A DNA stretch of 64,000 nt from the NCBI GenBank assembly GCA_035456105.1, contig DATIDV010000022.1:124001-188000 (forward strand), read 5' to 3'. Of this stretch, positions 43,933-52,065 are shown in pieces (the first letter of the stretch is position 1; each line of letters starts with the position of its first letter). The position numbers and the translations under genes are program-made. The DNA is from Viridibacterium sp035456105 (lineage in GTDB: Bacteria > Pseudomonadota > Gammaproteobacteria > Burkholderiales > Rhodocyclaceae). The notes beneath the pieces were generated by a model that saw nothing but the letters and a program-made list of their open reading frames with translations, was not told the DNA's origin and did not search any database.

Positions 43933-46149
43933 GTGACATCGCCCGTTGTGCCACTGGCAGGGGCTGTTCGCGTGGCGCGTATAGCGCTGCCTTTGCCCAA
44001 ACCCCGCCTGTTCGACTACCTCGTTGAAGACCGGCCCGGGCTCGCGGTCGGCCTGTGCGCCCGCGTGCCTTTTGGCCCAGGCGAGAAGACCGGGGTGATC
44101 GTCGCGCTCGACCCGGCGGAAGCCATGCCGCACGAAAAGCTGAAGCCCTTGCGCGAGCTGCTCATCGACGTGCCGCCGCTGCCCGGCGCCTGGCTGGCCA
44201 TGGCCGAGTTTGCCGCGCGCTATTACCAGCATCCCCTCGGTGAAGTCATTGCCACCGCGTTGCCGCCGGGCCTCAAGCGCGCGGTGCGTTTGCCGCGAGA
44301 AGACGACCCACTGCTGGCCGCGACACCCGAAGGCCGCGCCGCCTTGGCTGCGGCGAAGAAACTCACCCGCGCGCTCGCTGCCGTGAGCCTGTCTTGCAGC
44401 GCCGGGCCGATGCGCCGTAGCGCCATGCTCGAACAGCTTGATGAAGCCGCCGCTGCGAGCCTGCGCGATGCGCGCAACAAGGGCTGGCTGGAGGTGGTTG
44501 CAGCGGGCAGCGACATCGCCATGCTCGACGCCATGCAACTCAACACGCAGCAGGCCGATGCGGTCGCGACCATGAGCGCCGCGCTCGGCCGCTTCGAGAG
44601 CTTCCTGCTCCACGGCATTACCGGCAGCGGCAAGACCGAGGTGTATCTGCAGCTCATCGCCGCGACACTGGCGCAAGGCAAATCCGCCCTCATGCTGGTG
44701 CCCGAGATCGGCCTCACGCCGCAACTGCTCGAACGTGTAGCGGGGCGCTTCCCCGGCGCGCGTCTCGTCTCGCTGCATAGCGGCCTTGCCGATGGCGCAC
44801 GCTCGCGTGGCTTCGTGCAGGCCCTGCGCGGCGAAGTCGATATCGTGCTCGGCACACGCCTGTCTGTTTTTGCACCGCTGTCGAATCTCGGCCTCATCGT
44901 TGTCGACGAAGAGCACGACGCTTCCTTCAAACAACAGGAAGGTCTGCGCTATTCGGCGCGCGACATGGCCGTGTGGCGTGCGCGCAATGAAGGCATTCCC
45001 ATCGTGCTCGGCTCGGCCACGCCCTCGCTGGAGACCTGGCTGCATGCCGACGCAAAACGCTACACCCGATTGTCATTGACGCTGCGCGCAGTTGCCGAAG
45101 CGCCGCCTGCGGTGAAGCTCATCGACACGCGACGCATGAAGCTCGATCAGGGGCTGTCACCACTTCTTGTTGATGCCCTGCGCGAACGCCTGATTCGCGG
45201 CGAACAGAGTCTGGTGTTCCTGAACCGACGCGGTTACGCACCCGTCATTGCCTGCCCGAGCTGCAACTGGGTCAGCGCCTGCAAGCATTGCTCGGCCAAC
45301 ATGGTGTTCCATCAGGCCGATGCGATCCTGCGCTGCCACCACTGCGGCGCGGAAGAGAAGGTGCCGCGCACCTGCCCGACCTGTGGCAGCCACGACGTGC
45401 ATGCGTTTGGTCGCGGTACGCAGCGCCTCGAAGAACGGCTTGGCGAGTACTTTCCCTCGGCGCGAATCCTGCGTGTGGATCGCGACTCAGTGAAGACACC
45501 GGCGCAGTGGGAAGCGGTGCGCAATCAGATCGATGCAGGCGAGGTGGATATCCTCATCGGCACACAGATGCTCGCGAAGGGCCACGACTTCCCGCGCCTC
45601 ACGCTGGTCGGCATCGTCGGTGCGGATGCCTCGCTGTACTCGTCTGACTACCGCGCCCCGGAGCGCCTGTTCCAGCAACTCATGCAGGTGTCAGGTCGCG
45701 CGGGCCGCGCCGAGCTGCCGGGCGAGGTGCTGATCCAGACCGAGCTCGTCGACCACCCCTTGTTCCGTCACCTCGCCTCACATGACTTCCCCGGCTTCGC
45801 AGCGATGCAGCTTGGCGAGCGCAAGCAGGCCGGCTTTCCGCCCTACAGCTATCACGCTGTACTGCGTGCGGAAGCGCCCGAATTGAAGGATGCGGTCGAG
45901 TTTCTCAAGATCACGCGCGTCGCTGCGCAGATGATCACCACCGAAACCAGCTTGCCGGTGCGCTTGTTCGACCCCGTGCCGATGCGCCTCGTGCGGCGGG
46001 CGCGGCTGGAGCGCGCGCAGCTCGTGCTCGAAGCGGATTCACGTCCGGTGCTGCAGACCTTGTTGAGCAGCTGGGTGATGCAGCTTCATGCCATGCGACT
46101 GCCGCGTGACCTGCGCTGGCATCTCGACGTAGATCCAGCTGATCTGTAG
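43933..46149 (+). CDS. priA: Primosomal protein N' (replication restart helicase PriA)
   Basis: 738 residues from GTG 43933. PriA reloads the replicative helicase at stalled forks. It shows the N-terminal 3'BD (ARIALPLPKPRLFDYLV, about residues 16-32), Walker A HGITGSGKTEVYLQ (about 230), DEEH box VDEEHDASFKQQEGLRYSARD, GSATPSLET, a zinc-binding insert with eight cysteines (CPSCNWVSACKHC and CHHCGAEE with CPTCGS), and the helicase region IGTQMLAKGHDFPRLTLVG. The stop codon lies inside a dispersed repeat. Confidence 0.96.
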   Translation: MTSPVVPLAGAVRVARIALPLPKPRLFDYLVEDRPGLAVGLCARVPFGPGEKTGVIVALDPAEAMPHEKLKPLRELLIDVPPLPGAWLAMAEFAARYYQHPLGEVIATALPPGLKRAVRLPREDDPLLAATPEGRAALAAAKKLTRALAAVSLSCSAGPMRRSAMLEQLDEAAAASLRDARNKGWLEVVAAGSDIAMLDAMQLNTQQADAVATMSAALGRFESFLLHGITGSGKTEVYLQLIAATLAQGKSALMLVPEIGLTPQLLERVAGRFPGARLVSLHSGLADGARSRGFVQALRGEVDIVLGTRLSVFAPLSNLGLIVVDEEHDASFKQQEGLRYSARDMAVWRARNEGIPIVLGSATPSLETWLHADAKRYTRLSLTLRAVAEAPPAVKLIDTRRMKLDQGLSPLLVDALRERLIRGEQSLVFLNRRGYAPVIACPSCNWVSACKHCSANMVFHQADAILRCHHCGAEEKVPRTCPTCGSHDVHAFGRGTQRLEERLGEYFPSARILRVDRDSVKTPAQWEAVRNQIDAGEVDILIGTQMLAKGHDFPRLTLVGIVGADASLYSSDYRAPERLFQQLMQVSGRAGRAELPGEVLIQTELVDHPLFRHLASHDFPGFAAMQLGERKQAGFPPYSYHAVLRAEAPELKDAVEFLKITRVAAQMITTETSLPVRLFDPVPMRLVRRARLERAQLVLEADSRPVLQTLLSSWVMQLHAMRLPRDLRWHLDVDPADL

Positions 46150-46226
46150 GGTGGGTTCGGAGCGCAGCGACAACCCGCCGTCGTGCACAACGAATGACGG
46201 TGCGTTGCTTCGCGAACCCACCCTAC
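46146..46226. repeat. Dispersed inverted-repeat element at the priA stop codon
   Basis: Perfect 14-bp arms GTAGGGTGGGTTCG (46146-46159) and CGAACCCACCCTAC (46213-46226). The left arm supplies the priA stop codon. Related copies lie at about 49019, 49952 and 50174. Confidence 0.8.
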
Positions 46227-46265
46227 GCGCTGCCCCCTGGATCGTAGTGTTGAGCGTCGGCTTGG

Positions 46266-47300
46266 TCATGCTTCGCCGAGTTTCATCTGCGCCAGTACCG
46301 CCCGGCCCAGAAGGCCGTAAGGATTCGCCAAGGTTTCGATCACTTCGACGTGGTTGTAGCCCTCCGCGACCAGAAGCTGAACCGGCTTACCCGCAGCTTT
46401 GACTGCGGCAGCGAAGTCGCGGGACTGGCGCTGGAATTCGGGCGTATCGAGCGTGCAGTAGGCGACGACTAGTGGCGTATTCAGGTAGTCGAGGTGGCGC
46501 TGGGGGCTCAATGCCTGCTCCATCTCGTCGGTGAACCTGATGTAGGCACTGCGTGAGGAGAGGCGAGCGGGTTTCAGGTCAAAGAGGCCGCTGCAGCACA
46601 GTCCGCCCTTTACCGTGTCGGCGGGCAGGTTGAACGCTTCGCGCCAGTCCGTGGTGAGGACAACCCCCGCCAGGTGTGCGCCTGAAGAGTAGCCGGAAAC
46701 GTATATGCGATCGGAATTTCCGCCGAAGCTTCGCGCGTTGCGATAGACCCAGGCCACCGCGCGGCGAACCTGCTCGGCTATCGGCATGAGGCTGTCGCCT
46801 GCATCCTGGACCCATGCGAAATCGGGCACCACCAGATGCGCGCCTGCGTTCACGAACAGCTCCGCTGGAAACGCATAGTCCTTTGCGAGACCCGCGCGCC
46901 AGGCGCCGCCGTGGATAAAGACGTTGATCGGCGCATTGGGTTGCCGGGTCACGTAGACGTCGAGTCCTTCGATGGGCGTGGGGCCATAGGCAAAGCGCCG
47001 CGGCGCGCCCAGACGCGAACGAACGGCCTCGCTATTGGTCCCGTAGCGCTTGGTGATCTGCGGAAGATTCGCCGCGTACTTGATCTGGTCATACGCGGCG
47101 TCGAGCTCGGCCTGATCCATGTCGAGCCACACGGCGGGGCCCTTGACGCGCGCTGCCGGTGCTGGCGCGGGCGTCTGCTGAGCGAGCGTCTGCTGGGCGA
47201 GCGTCGAACTGGCCGCCGCGATGCCAGCGAGCGCCGCACCCGCTCCCAGCAGCCTGCGTCGCGCCAGCTGGGTCAAAACCCTGACATCCTCGTGGTACAT
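46266..47300 (-). CDS. Exported alpha/beta hydrolase, esterase/kynurenine formamidase-like
   Basis: 344 residues from ATG 47300, which has GGAGG at good spacing (ATG 47312 is less likely). The N-terminus has RRRLLGAGAALAGIAAASSTLAQQ, a signal peptide with a twin-arginine-like RR, followed by a QT/AP-rich linker. The hydrolase core has the oxyanion hole VFIHGGAWRAG (about residue 128), nucleophile elbow SGYSSGAHLAG (about 200) and a histidine in GYNHVEVIETLANPYG. This resembles the formamidase/BD-FAE esterase group. The substrate is unknown. Monocistronic. Confidence 0.85.
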   Translation of the reverse strand: MYHEDVRVLTQLARRRLLGAGAALAGIAAASSTLAQQTLAQQTPAPAPAARVKGPAVWLDMDQAELDAAYDQIKYAANLPQITKRYGTNSEAVRSRLGAPRRFAYGPTPIEGLDVYVTRQPNAPINVFIHGGAWRAGLAKDYAFPAELFVNAGAHLVVPDFAWVQDAGDSLMPIAEQVRRAVAWVYRNARSFGGNSDRIYVSGYSSGAHLAGVVLTTDWREAFNLPADTVKGGLCCSGLFDLKPARLSSRSAYIRFTDEMEQALSPQRHLDYLNTPLVVAYCTLDTPEFQRQSRDFAAAVKAAGKPVQLLVAEGYNHVEVIETLANPYGLLGRAVLAQMKLGEA

Positions 47301-47923
47301 GGAGTCCTCCATTCGTGCGCGTCGCAGGGCTTGTCCAGGATCGACGTAGTTAACGATAGACGTGGATACGTCGCGCGTCTGTCTCCTGGATTGATGACAG
47401 GTGCTGTCATCATTCAGGGCAATCTCCTTCGCATAACGTGCAGGCGAAAAATTGCAGACGCATACCGTGCAAGACGGTCAAGCGAGCACCGAGCTCATCG
47501 ACCAAGCAGGGTGTGCGAATTCTTTTCGTTGGGTTCGCCGCCCGGCTTGTCAGTCACCACGGTCTGCATCGGAATCGCTGCGCGCTGTGAACATCGGGCA
47601 TTAGCAGAGCCTGAACGCCATTCACGGCCTCTCCGTGCCAGACATCGCACCTACGGCAACCCCCGTTTTTGCGCGACAAGTAAATGCGAGTGGTCGGCCA
47701 TGATGACCAGGATCGAAACGATCCTCGCCGCCGCAGGCAACGGAGAGCGGACCTCGCGAATCCACTCGACGTGCTGACCCTGGTTTGAGGCAGATCATCC
47801 CGTGCGCTCGTTGTGGTCAAGATCGGCTGCAACATGTCGATTCCTGTGCCACGCTGATCGTGTTGTGGCTCGTCATCCGGTCGGGCCCAGTTTGATCAGG
47901 TCGAATCCGCGCAGGAGGTTGGC
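47301..47923. other. Intergenic stretch without a supported gene
   Basis: A 620-bp gap between divergent genes. A small hairpin GGATCG-AAA-CGATCC lies near 47710. A minus-strand stretch around 47650-47790 has a faint transposase-like string (MADHSHLL) but is broken by stops and cannot be assigned. Confidence 0.4.
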
Positions 47924-48961
47924 ATGAAGAAGCATTGGTGGTTGGCGCTGGCGTTTGTCGTCAGCTGGGGCGCCGTGGCGGCAGAGCCGACGGCGACACG
48001 GGGCAAGCCTGCGGGCGCCCGCATTGAAATGGGCGAAGGCCATTTCAATCGCGACGGCAAGGCCTTCCACTACTGGGACAAAGAGAAGGAGGTGCCGGCC
48101 GTCTGTGCGCGCTGCCACGGCGCCGAGGGCTTGCCGCAGTATCTGGCCGAGGGCAAGAACGCGCCGGTGCCGCAGGTGAAGAACGCCTATGCCTGTACCA
48201 ACTGTCACGCGGACATGCTCACCTACGAGCGGCGCAAGGTGGGCAGCGTGAATTTTGCCAGCGGCCTCAGCGTCGATTCCGGCAACAACGACGCCAATCT
48301 GTGCATGACCTGCCACCAGGGCCGCGAGTCCACCAATAGCGTCAACAAGGCCATCGCCGACAAGCCGCTGGATACACCGGACCCGAAGCTGGCCTTCATT
48401 CACGTCCACTACTACCCGGCTGGCGCCACGCTGTATGGCACACAGGCAAAGGTGGCCTACGAATTCGCCGGCAAGACCTATGCGGGGCGCTACAGTCATC
48501 CCAAGCAGCTCAATACCTGCACGTCGTGTCACGATCCGCACGGCGGCGAGGTCAAGCTGGAGAAGTGCACCAGCTGTCACAACGAGAAGGGTGACCGCGT
48601 CGAAGACTTCCGTGCCGAACTCAAGCAGGACATGACGGCGCTGTATGCCGGCATCCAGCAGTACGCGCGCAAGGTCGGCGGCGGCTCGATTGCCTTCTCG
48701 CCCGATGCCTTCCCCTACTGGTATGCCGACAGCAACGGCAACGGCAAGGTGGACGAGGACGAGCTCAAGCCCACCAACGGCTACAAGGCCTACACGCCGC
48801 GCCTCATGCAAGCGGTCTACAACTACACCTTCCTGCTGCGCGATCCAGGCGCGGCGATCCATAACCGCAGCTATGCAGGGCAGGTCGTGTACGACTCGCT
48901 GGAGAGCCTTGCCGCCAGCGGCCAGACGGAGGTCAGCATGAAGGGGCGCACGCGCCCTTGA
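47924..48961 (+). CDS. Periplasmic pentaheme cytochrome c
   Basis: 345 residues with a signal peptide (residues 1-20, ending AVAA) and GGAGG before the ATG. Five CxxCH heme sites are visible: CARCH, CTNCH, CMTCH and two CTSCH. CARCHGAEG and CHDPHGG contexts resemble cytochrome c3/NrfB-like electron carriers. A calcium-binding EF-hand-type loop DSNGNGKVDEDEL lies near residue 267, outside the heme region. It would carry electrons in the periplasm; no reductase is adjacent, so the partner is unknown. Confidence 0.88.
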   Translation: MKKHWWLALAFVVSWGAVAAEPTATRGKPAGARIEMGEGHFNRDGKAFHYWDKEKEVPAVCARCHGAEGLPQYLAEGKNAPVPQVKNAYACTNCHADMLTYERRKVGSVNFASGLSVDSGNNDANLCMTCHQGRESTNSVNKAIADKPLDTPDPKLAFIHVHYYPAGATLYGTQAKVAYEFAGKTYAGRYSHPKQLNTCTSCHDPHGGEVKLEKCTSCHNEKGDRVEDFRAELKQDMTALYAGIQQYARKVGGGSIAFSPDAFPYWYADSNGNGKVDEDELKPTNGYKAYTPRLMQAVYNYTFLLRDPGAAIHNRSYAGQVVYDSLESLAASGQTEVSMKGRTRP

Positions 48962-49018
48962 TGACTGCGTGAGCAGGCAGAAGAAGCCCGCCTTGTGCGA
49001 GCCCTCTGCCGGGAGATG

Positions 49019-49042
49019 CAGGGTGGGTTCGAAGCGAAGCTT
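49019..49042. repeat. Half copy of the GGGTGGGTTCG repeat
   Basis: GCAGGGTGGGTTCGAAGCG matches the left end of the element at 46146; no matching right arm follows. Confidence 0.5.
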
Positions 49043-49092
49043 GAATCGCCCCTGTGACGGGGCTGGATCGAATGCATCGGGGTTGAAATGCA

Positions 49093-49114
49093 AACGCCGC
49101 CCGAAGGCGGCGTT
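49093..49114. terminator. Hairpin terminator between the cytochrome and PEP-CTERM genes
   Basis: AACGCCGCC (49093-49101), loop CGAA, GGCGGCGTT (49106-49114), a perfect 9-bp stem between convergent genes. The T tract is weak on both sides. Confidence 0.75.
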
Positions 49115-49141
49115 GCTTGCACGCATTCCGACGATACCCGA

Positions 49142-49645
49142 TCAGCCGGTGGCTCGACGGCGGCGCATTGCTCCGATGCCTGCCAGACCAAGCGCGGCGA
49201 GCGCGAGTGTTCCGGGTTCGGGGACGGCGATGGCGTCGACCACGTTGACTGAGAAGATGTAATTTCCCGTACTGAACTGTTGCCCGGCAGCATTGCTGTA
49301 CGCGAGATGGTAACCATTTGGCCCACTGGCGTAGAGGCCCGTCAGGGTCGTCGAATCTACTATCGACAGAAAGCGGATCGTATGTCCTTCGTCGAATTCG
49401 CCTCCTGGGCCAAAACCCGACAAAAGGCACACGCCGGGGGCCAGGCAGGGAAAAGAGAACTGCGCGAAAGTAATAATGTCTCCGGGATCGAGAGTCAGTG
49501 TTCCGAAGAAATTGACCTGGATGCTTCCACTCAAAGGACGCTCGACGGTTGGATTCAAGTCGTCAAACGTCAAGACAAGAGCGTTCGCTGCGATCGGCGC
49601 GGCCAACACCGCCGCAGTCGCGAGGGTTAGAAGCTTCTTCTTCAT
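49142..49645 (-). CDS. PEP-CTERM sorting domain protein
   Basis: 167 residues from ATG 49645, with AGGGAGG just upstream; the frame to 49714 lacks a site. A signal peptide (MKKKLLTLATAAVLAAPIAANA) starts it and the C-terminus is a complete PEP-CTERM tail: VPEPGTLALAALGLAGIGAMRRRR (motif, helix, basic end). Such proteins are cut and anchored or released by exosortase EpsH/XrtB, usually tied to exopolysaccharide. The middle domain (LTFDDLNPTVERPLSGSI) is unassigned. No exosortase is in the window. Confidence 0.9.
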   Translation of the reverse strand: MKKKLLTLATAAVLAAPIAANALVLTFDDLNPTVERPLSGSIQVNFFGTLTLDPGDIITFAQFSFPCLAPGVCLLSGFGPGGEFDEGHTIRFLSIVDSTTLTGLYASGPNGYHLAYSNAAGQQFSTGNYIFSVNVVDAIAVPEPGTLALAALGLAGIGAMRRRRATG

Positions 49646-49951
49646 GAATCCTCCCTGAATTGCCGCTCTCGATCTCCGCGTTTCGACGTTTTTGTCGAAG
49701 CACGATCTGAGCACTGACAGCTAGCAATGGGTGTGCCATCCCGTAGGAGTGGGCATGCGGGCCTTTTGTCTCTGGAATCGGCCCGCTAGCCGTCAAATTT
49801 TTCGACAGCGCAAAGTCAGCCGCCTGTCATGGCACCGACGCAGGTCGCGTGTACTGGGGCACGGCTTCTTTGCGTGCGGGTCGTGATGGCGATGAGCGCC
49901 CCTGTTACGACCTTTTTCACGTTCTCCGGTCGCGGGATGCTGGTAGCCACA

Positions 49952-50022
49952 GGATGGGTTCGCGAAGCAACCCAACGTTCGTGGGGGCACGCGGTGGGGT
50001 TGTCGCTTCGCTCCGAACCCAT
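49952..50022. repeat. Copy of the GGGTTCG inverted-repeat family
   Basis: GGATGGGTTCGCGAAGCAAC at the left and GTTGTCGCTTCGCTCCGAAC plus CCAT at the right are inverted relatives of the element at 46146. Confidence 0.65.
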
Positions 50023-50053
50023 ACGCGCTCAAGCGTCGCGAATGGCAAAACAT

Positions 50054-50124
50054 CGTCATCCCGGCGCAGTCCGGGATCCTGACCCATGCGTAGTGATTGG
50101 ATCCCGGCCTGCGCCGGGATGACG
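50054..50124. repeat. Second copy of the CGTCATCCCGGCG palindrome
   Basis: 26-bp arms at 50054-50079 and 50099-50124 with one mismatch around a 19-bp spacer; same family as 1263-1333. The bases after the right arm (AACTT) are also shared. Confidence 0.85.
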
Positions 50125-50173
50125 AACTTGTTCTGGAAATTCCTGAACTGAATTGCACCCTGTGCGGGCTTTC

Positions 50174-50261
50174 TGCAGGGAGGGTTCAAAGCGCAGCGAA
50201 GCGACAACGCGTCATCGAGCACAAGGAAAAGCGGTGGGTTGCTTCGCGAACCCTGCCTGCG
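50174..50261. repeat. Copy of the GGGTTCG inverted-repeat family
   Basis: GCAGGGAGGGTTC at the left and GAACCCTGCCTGC at the right; the inner part (GCGCAGCGAAGCGACAAC) matches the copies at 46146 and 49952. It ends just short of the DUF4265 pseudogene stop codon. Confidence 0.65.
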
Positions 50262-50283
50262 TGCAGCGGGCGTCGCCCGCCTC

Positions 50284-50799
50284 TCAATCACAAGATTGCG
50301 GTTGAGCCACTTCATCGTCGTTCGGCGGGTGATCATCAAATGAGCCTTCAACGCGTTGTTCGCAGGTCTCATATTCCAAGAGGTCACTCTCTTCCAGATC
50401 GTCCAGATAATCACGCAGAGCATCGTAGTCTGCAGAGGGGCCGATGTTGACGCAAACCACTTTTTCATCGGCACGCTCGAACCAGATATCAGAGCCCGTA
50501 AGCTTCGCGAGAAGTTCGAGCTGCTGATCCCTGTTTCCCGCTTGTTGGAGGAAAATTATTCGAATCGTTTCATTTCCGCTGCGGCGAACGACATGTCGAA
50601 TTTCAGGCTTGAGTTCGGGGGCATCTTCGGTGGCGTAGACGACATCACCGAAATTAAGGCCCTACGCACAGTATGGAATGTTGCGGATTTCGTACTCGTT
50701 GTTCCCGAGATTTTTCACCCACAAGGATTCGCCTTTGAACCACCAGTGATTGGGTAGATCAATATGCACTTTCGTGAGCTCTACTGATTCGTCTGTCAT
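50284..50799 (-). pseudogene. DUF4265 family gene interrupted by one amber codon
   Basis: The minus strand encodes a continuous 171-codon frame from ATG 50799 to TGA at 50284-50286, broken only by TAG at 50662-50664 (codon 46). Before the stop it reads VHIDLPNHWWFKGESLWVKN and IRNIPYCA; after it GLNFGDVVYATEDAPELKPE and on to ETCEQRVEGS. DUF4265 proteins have a Y-G-hinge (NIPFYVYGISYGD) here, so TAG replaced a tyrosine codon. I checked every codon after the stop by hand and found no other stop or frameshift. The inactivation looks recent. The function of DUF4265 is unknown. Confidence 0.8.
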
Positions 50800-50887
50800 G
50801 GATATGAATGTGAGTTCATTGTGTGCTCTGCATCGCCGCCGCGGGATTACTCGCAAGTCGTTGGCTGCGGTTGCGATGAATATTACG

Positions 50888-51160
50888 TAGAAACTGCCCG
50901 TTCACCCATGATGTGAGTCGCGCTCACACAACGCTCGTCCCCAGGCGTAATCAACGCAAACAACTTTTCCTCGACGCTCTTCGCATAACCGACACGCCAT
51001 TCGAGTTCAGAAGCGTCCTTGACGTCGCGCGCCGCAATGCCCGTTCCTTAACTATCTTGAAGTTGCCGATGAACTCGTCCAGCGCCAGCACGTGGGTGCC
51101 GCCCAGTGTGGCGAGGTGCCAGGCGTGTCAGGTGGAGAGGGTTCTGTGGGGTGGCAGGAC
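50888..51160 (-). pseudogene. Decayed duplicate of the guanine deaminase 3' end
   Basis: This stretch aligns along its length with the 3' end of guaD at about 52080-52345. Shared strings include CGCTCACACAACGCTCGTCC against CACTCACACAACGCTCATCT, ATCAACGCAAACAACTT, and CTTGAAGTTGCCGATGAACT followed by GTCCAGCGCCAGC. Small indels and stops make it non-functional. It lies immediately downstream of the methyltransferase gene, so that gene is bracketed by guaD-derived sequence. Confidence 0.8.
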
Positions 51161-51825
51161 TACATGGCGGCGAGCTGTGCTGGCCGCCCCACGACGACGA
51201 ACTGCAGGTAGCGGGTGTCTTCAAGAGCGCCGCCGCTGAGCTTGTTGAGCAAACCCCATTTCCAGGGGAATGGTTCGCCATTTATGCCCGTCAGGCTGTC
51301 GACGTGAAATCCGCAATCAATGAAAAGCTCTTCCACGGAGACCTTGGTAAAGAACCGGAGGTGGGTGCGATCGAGAACTCCGATATTGCCGTATCGAAAA
51401 CTCTTCTGAAACAGGAGATCCTTCAGTACGGGATAGTGGCGCACGTTCGGTAGTGAAGCGACGACGATGCCGTTGGGTTGAAGCCACTTTGAGGTTTGCC
51501 GCAACAGACTCCACGGATCCTGAAGGTGCTCGAGGACGTCAAGCAGCGTAATGCAGTCATAAGCCTGAAATGGAATCAGGTCGGGATTTCTCTCCAGGTC
51601 GCCATGAAACACCTGGTCGAGTCGCTTGGCGGCCTCTGCTGCCGCAACCGGGTTTATCTCAAAGCCGTGAACTTCGATATCGCAAAGGGATTTCAGGTGC
51701 TCGCCAAAAGCGCCCTTGCCGCAACCGATATCCAGTAGCTTGCGGGTTGTGGGGGGGATGAACGGGACGACTTCCTGGCGTTTAGGATCATCGTAATGCC
51801 ATTCGACAGCGTTCATGTCGGCCAT
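51160..51825 (-). CDS. Class I SAM-dependent methyltransferase
   Basis: 221 residues from ATG 51825 (MADMNAVEWHYDD), with GGGGGGA six bases upstream; an ATG at 51861 is the alternative. Motif I is LLDIGCGKGAFGEHL (about residues 30-44), then VHGFEINPVAAAEA, the YDCITLLDVLEHLQDPWSLL motif and GIVVASLPNVRHYPVLKDLL, a pattern of UbiG/glycan-linked methyltransferases. The substrate is unknown. Codon use is lower in GC than the purine genes. Its 3' end runs into the decayed guaD copy, and intact guaD lies just upstream, suggesting it arrived by recombination here. Confidence 0.85.
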   Translation of the reverse strand: MADMNAVEWHYDDPKRQEVVPFIPPTTRKLLDIGCGKGAFGEHLKSLCDIEVHGFEINPVAAAEAAKRLDQVFHGDLERNPDLIPFQAYDCITLLDVLEHLQDPWSLLRQTSKWLQPNGIVVASLPNVRHYPVLKDLLFQKSFRYGNIGVLDRTHLRFFTKVSVEELFIDCGFHVDSLTGINGEPFPWKWGLLNKLSGGALEDTRYLQFVVVGRPAQLAAM

Positions 51826-51861
51826 TGGAAGTCCCCCCGATAAAACGTCAATGTACGTCAC

Positions 51862-52063
51862 TTCCCATTCAAAGCGAACAGCAATGCCTATGCTCCTTCG
51901 GGCAAGGAGACCCGCCCGAAGCGCGACGGGTGGTCATAAGTCGTAGCTTGTCAGAGGCTCAGATCGTCCGCAGGGTGATGTCACGCGCATTACTCAGGGA
52001 CGCGCTTGCGAACGGCAGTGAAGGAAACTTCGCCGGCGGGCGATGAAAACGCCAAAGGCATTT
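51862..52063. other. Short intergenic stretch between guaD and the methyltransferase
   Basis: A small hairpin CTCCTT-CGGGC-AAGGAG lies near 51894-51910; nothing else is recognised. Confidence 0.4.
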
Positions 52064-52065
52064 TC
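52045..52065 (-). terminator. Hairpin at the guaD stop
   Basis: GAAAATGCC, loop TTT, GGCGTTTTC on the minus strand forms a 9-bp stem with one T-G wobble, followed by few T residues. It overlaps the guaD stop codon. Confidence 0.55.

Larger units (their letters stand above)
49646..50283. other. Repeat-rich intergenic stretch
   Basis: The 640 bp upstream of the PEP-CTERM gene hold three palindromic repeats (listed separately) and no supported gene. A TTGACG at about 49793-49798 on the minus strand could be a -35 box for the PEP-CTERM gene, but no good -10 follows. Confidence 0.5.

Noticed and set aside
47554..47835. Transposase remnant on the minus strand
   Set aside because: A short MADHSHLL string recalls REP-associated transposases, but surrounding sequence has stops and no further similarity by eye.
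49790..49860. c-di-GMP (GEMM) riboswitch near the PEP-CTERM gene
   Set aside because: GCGCAAAGTCAGCCGCC looks a little like the GEMM core, but it is on the wrong strand for the gene and lacks the other conserved parts.
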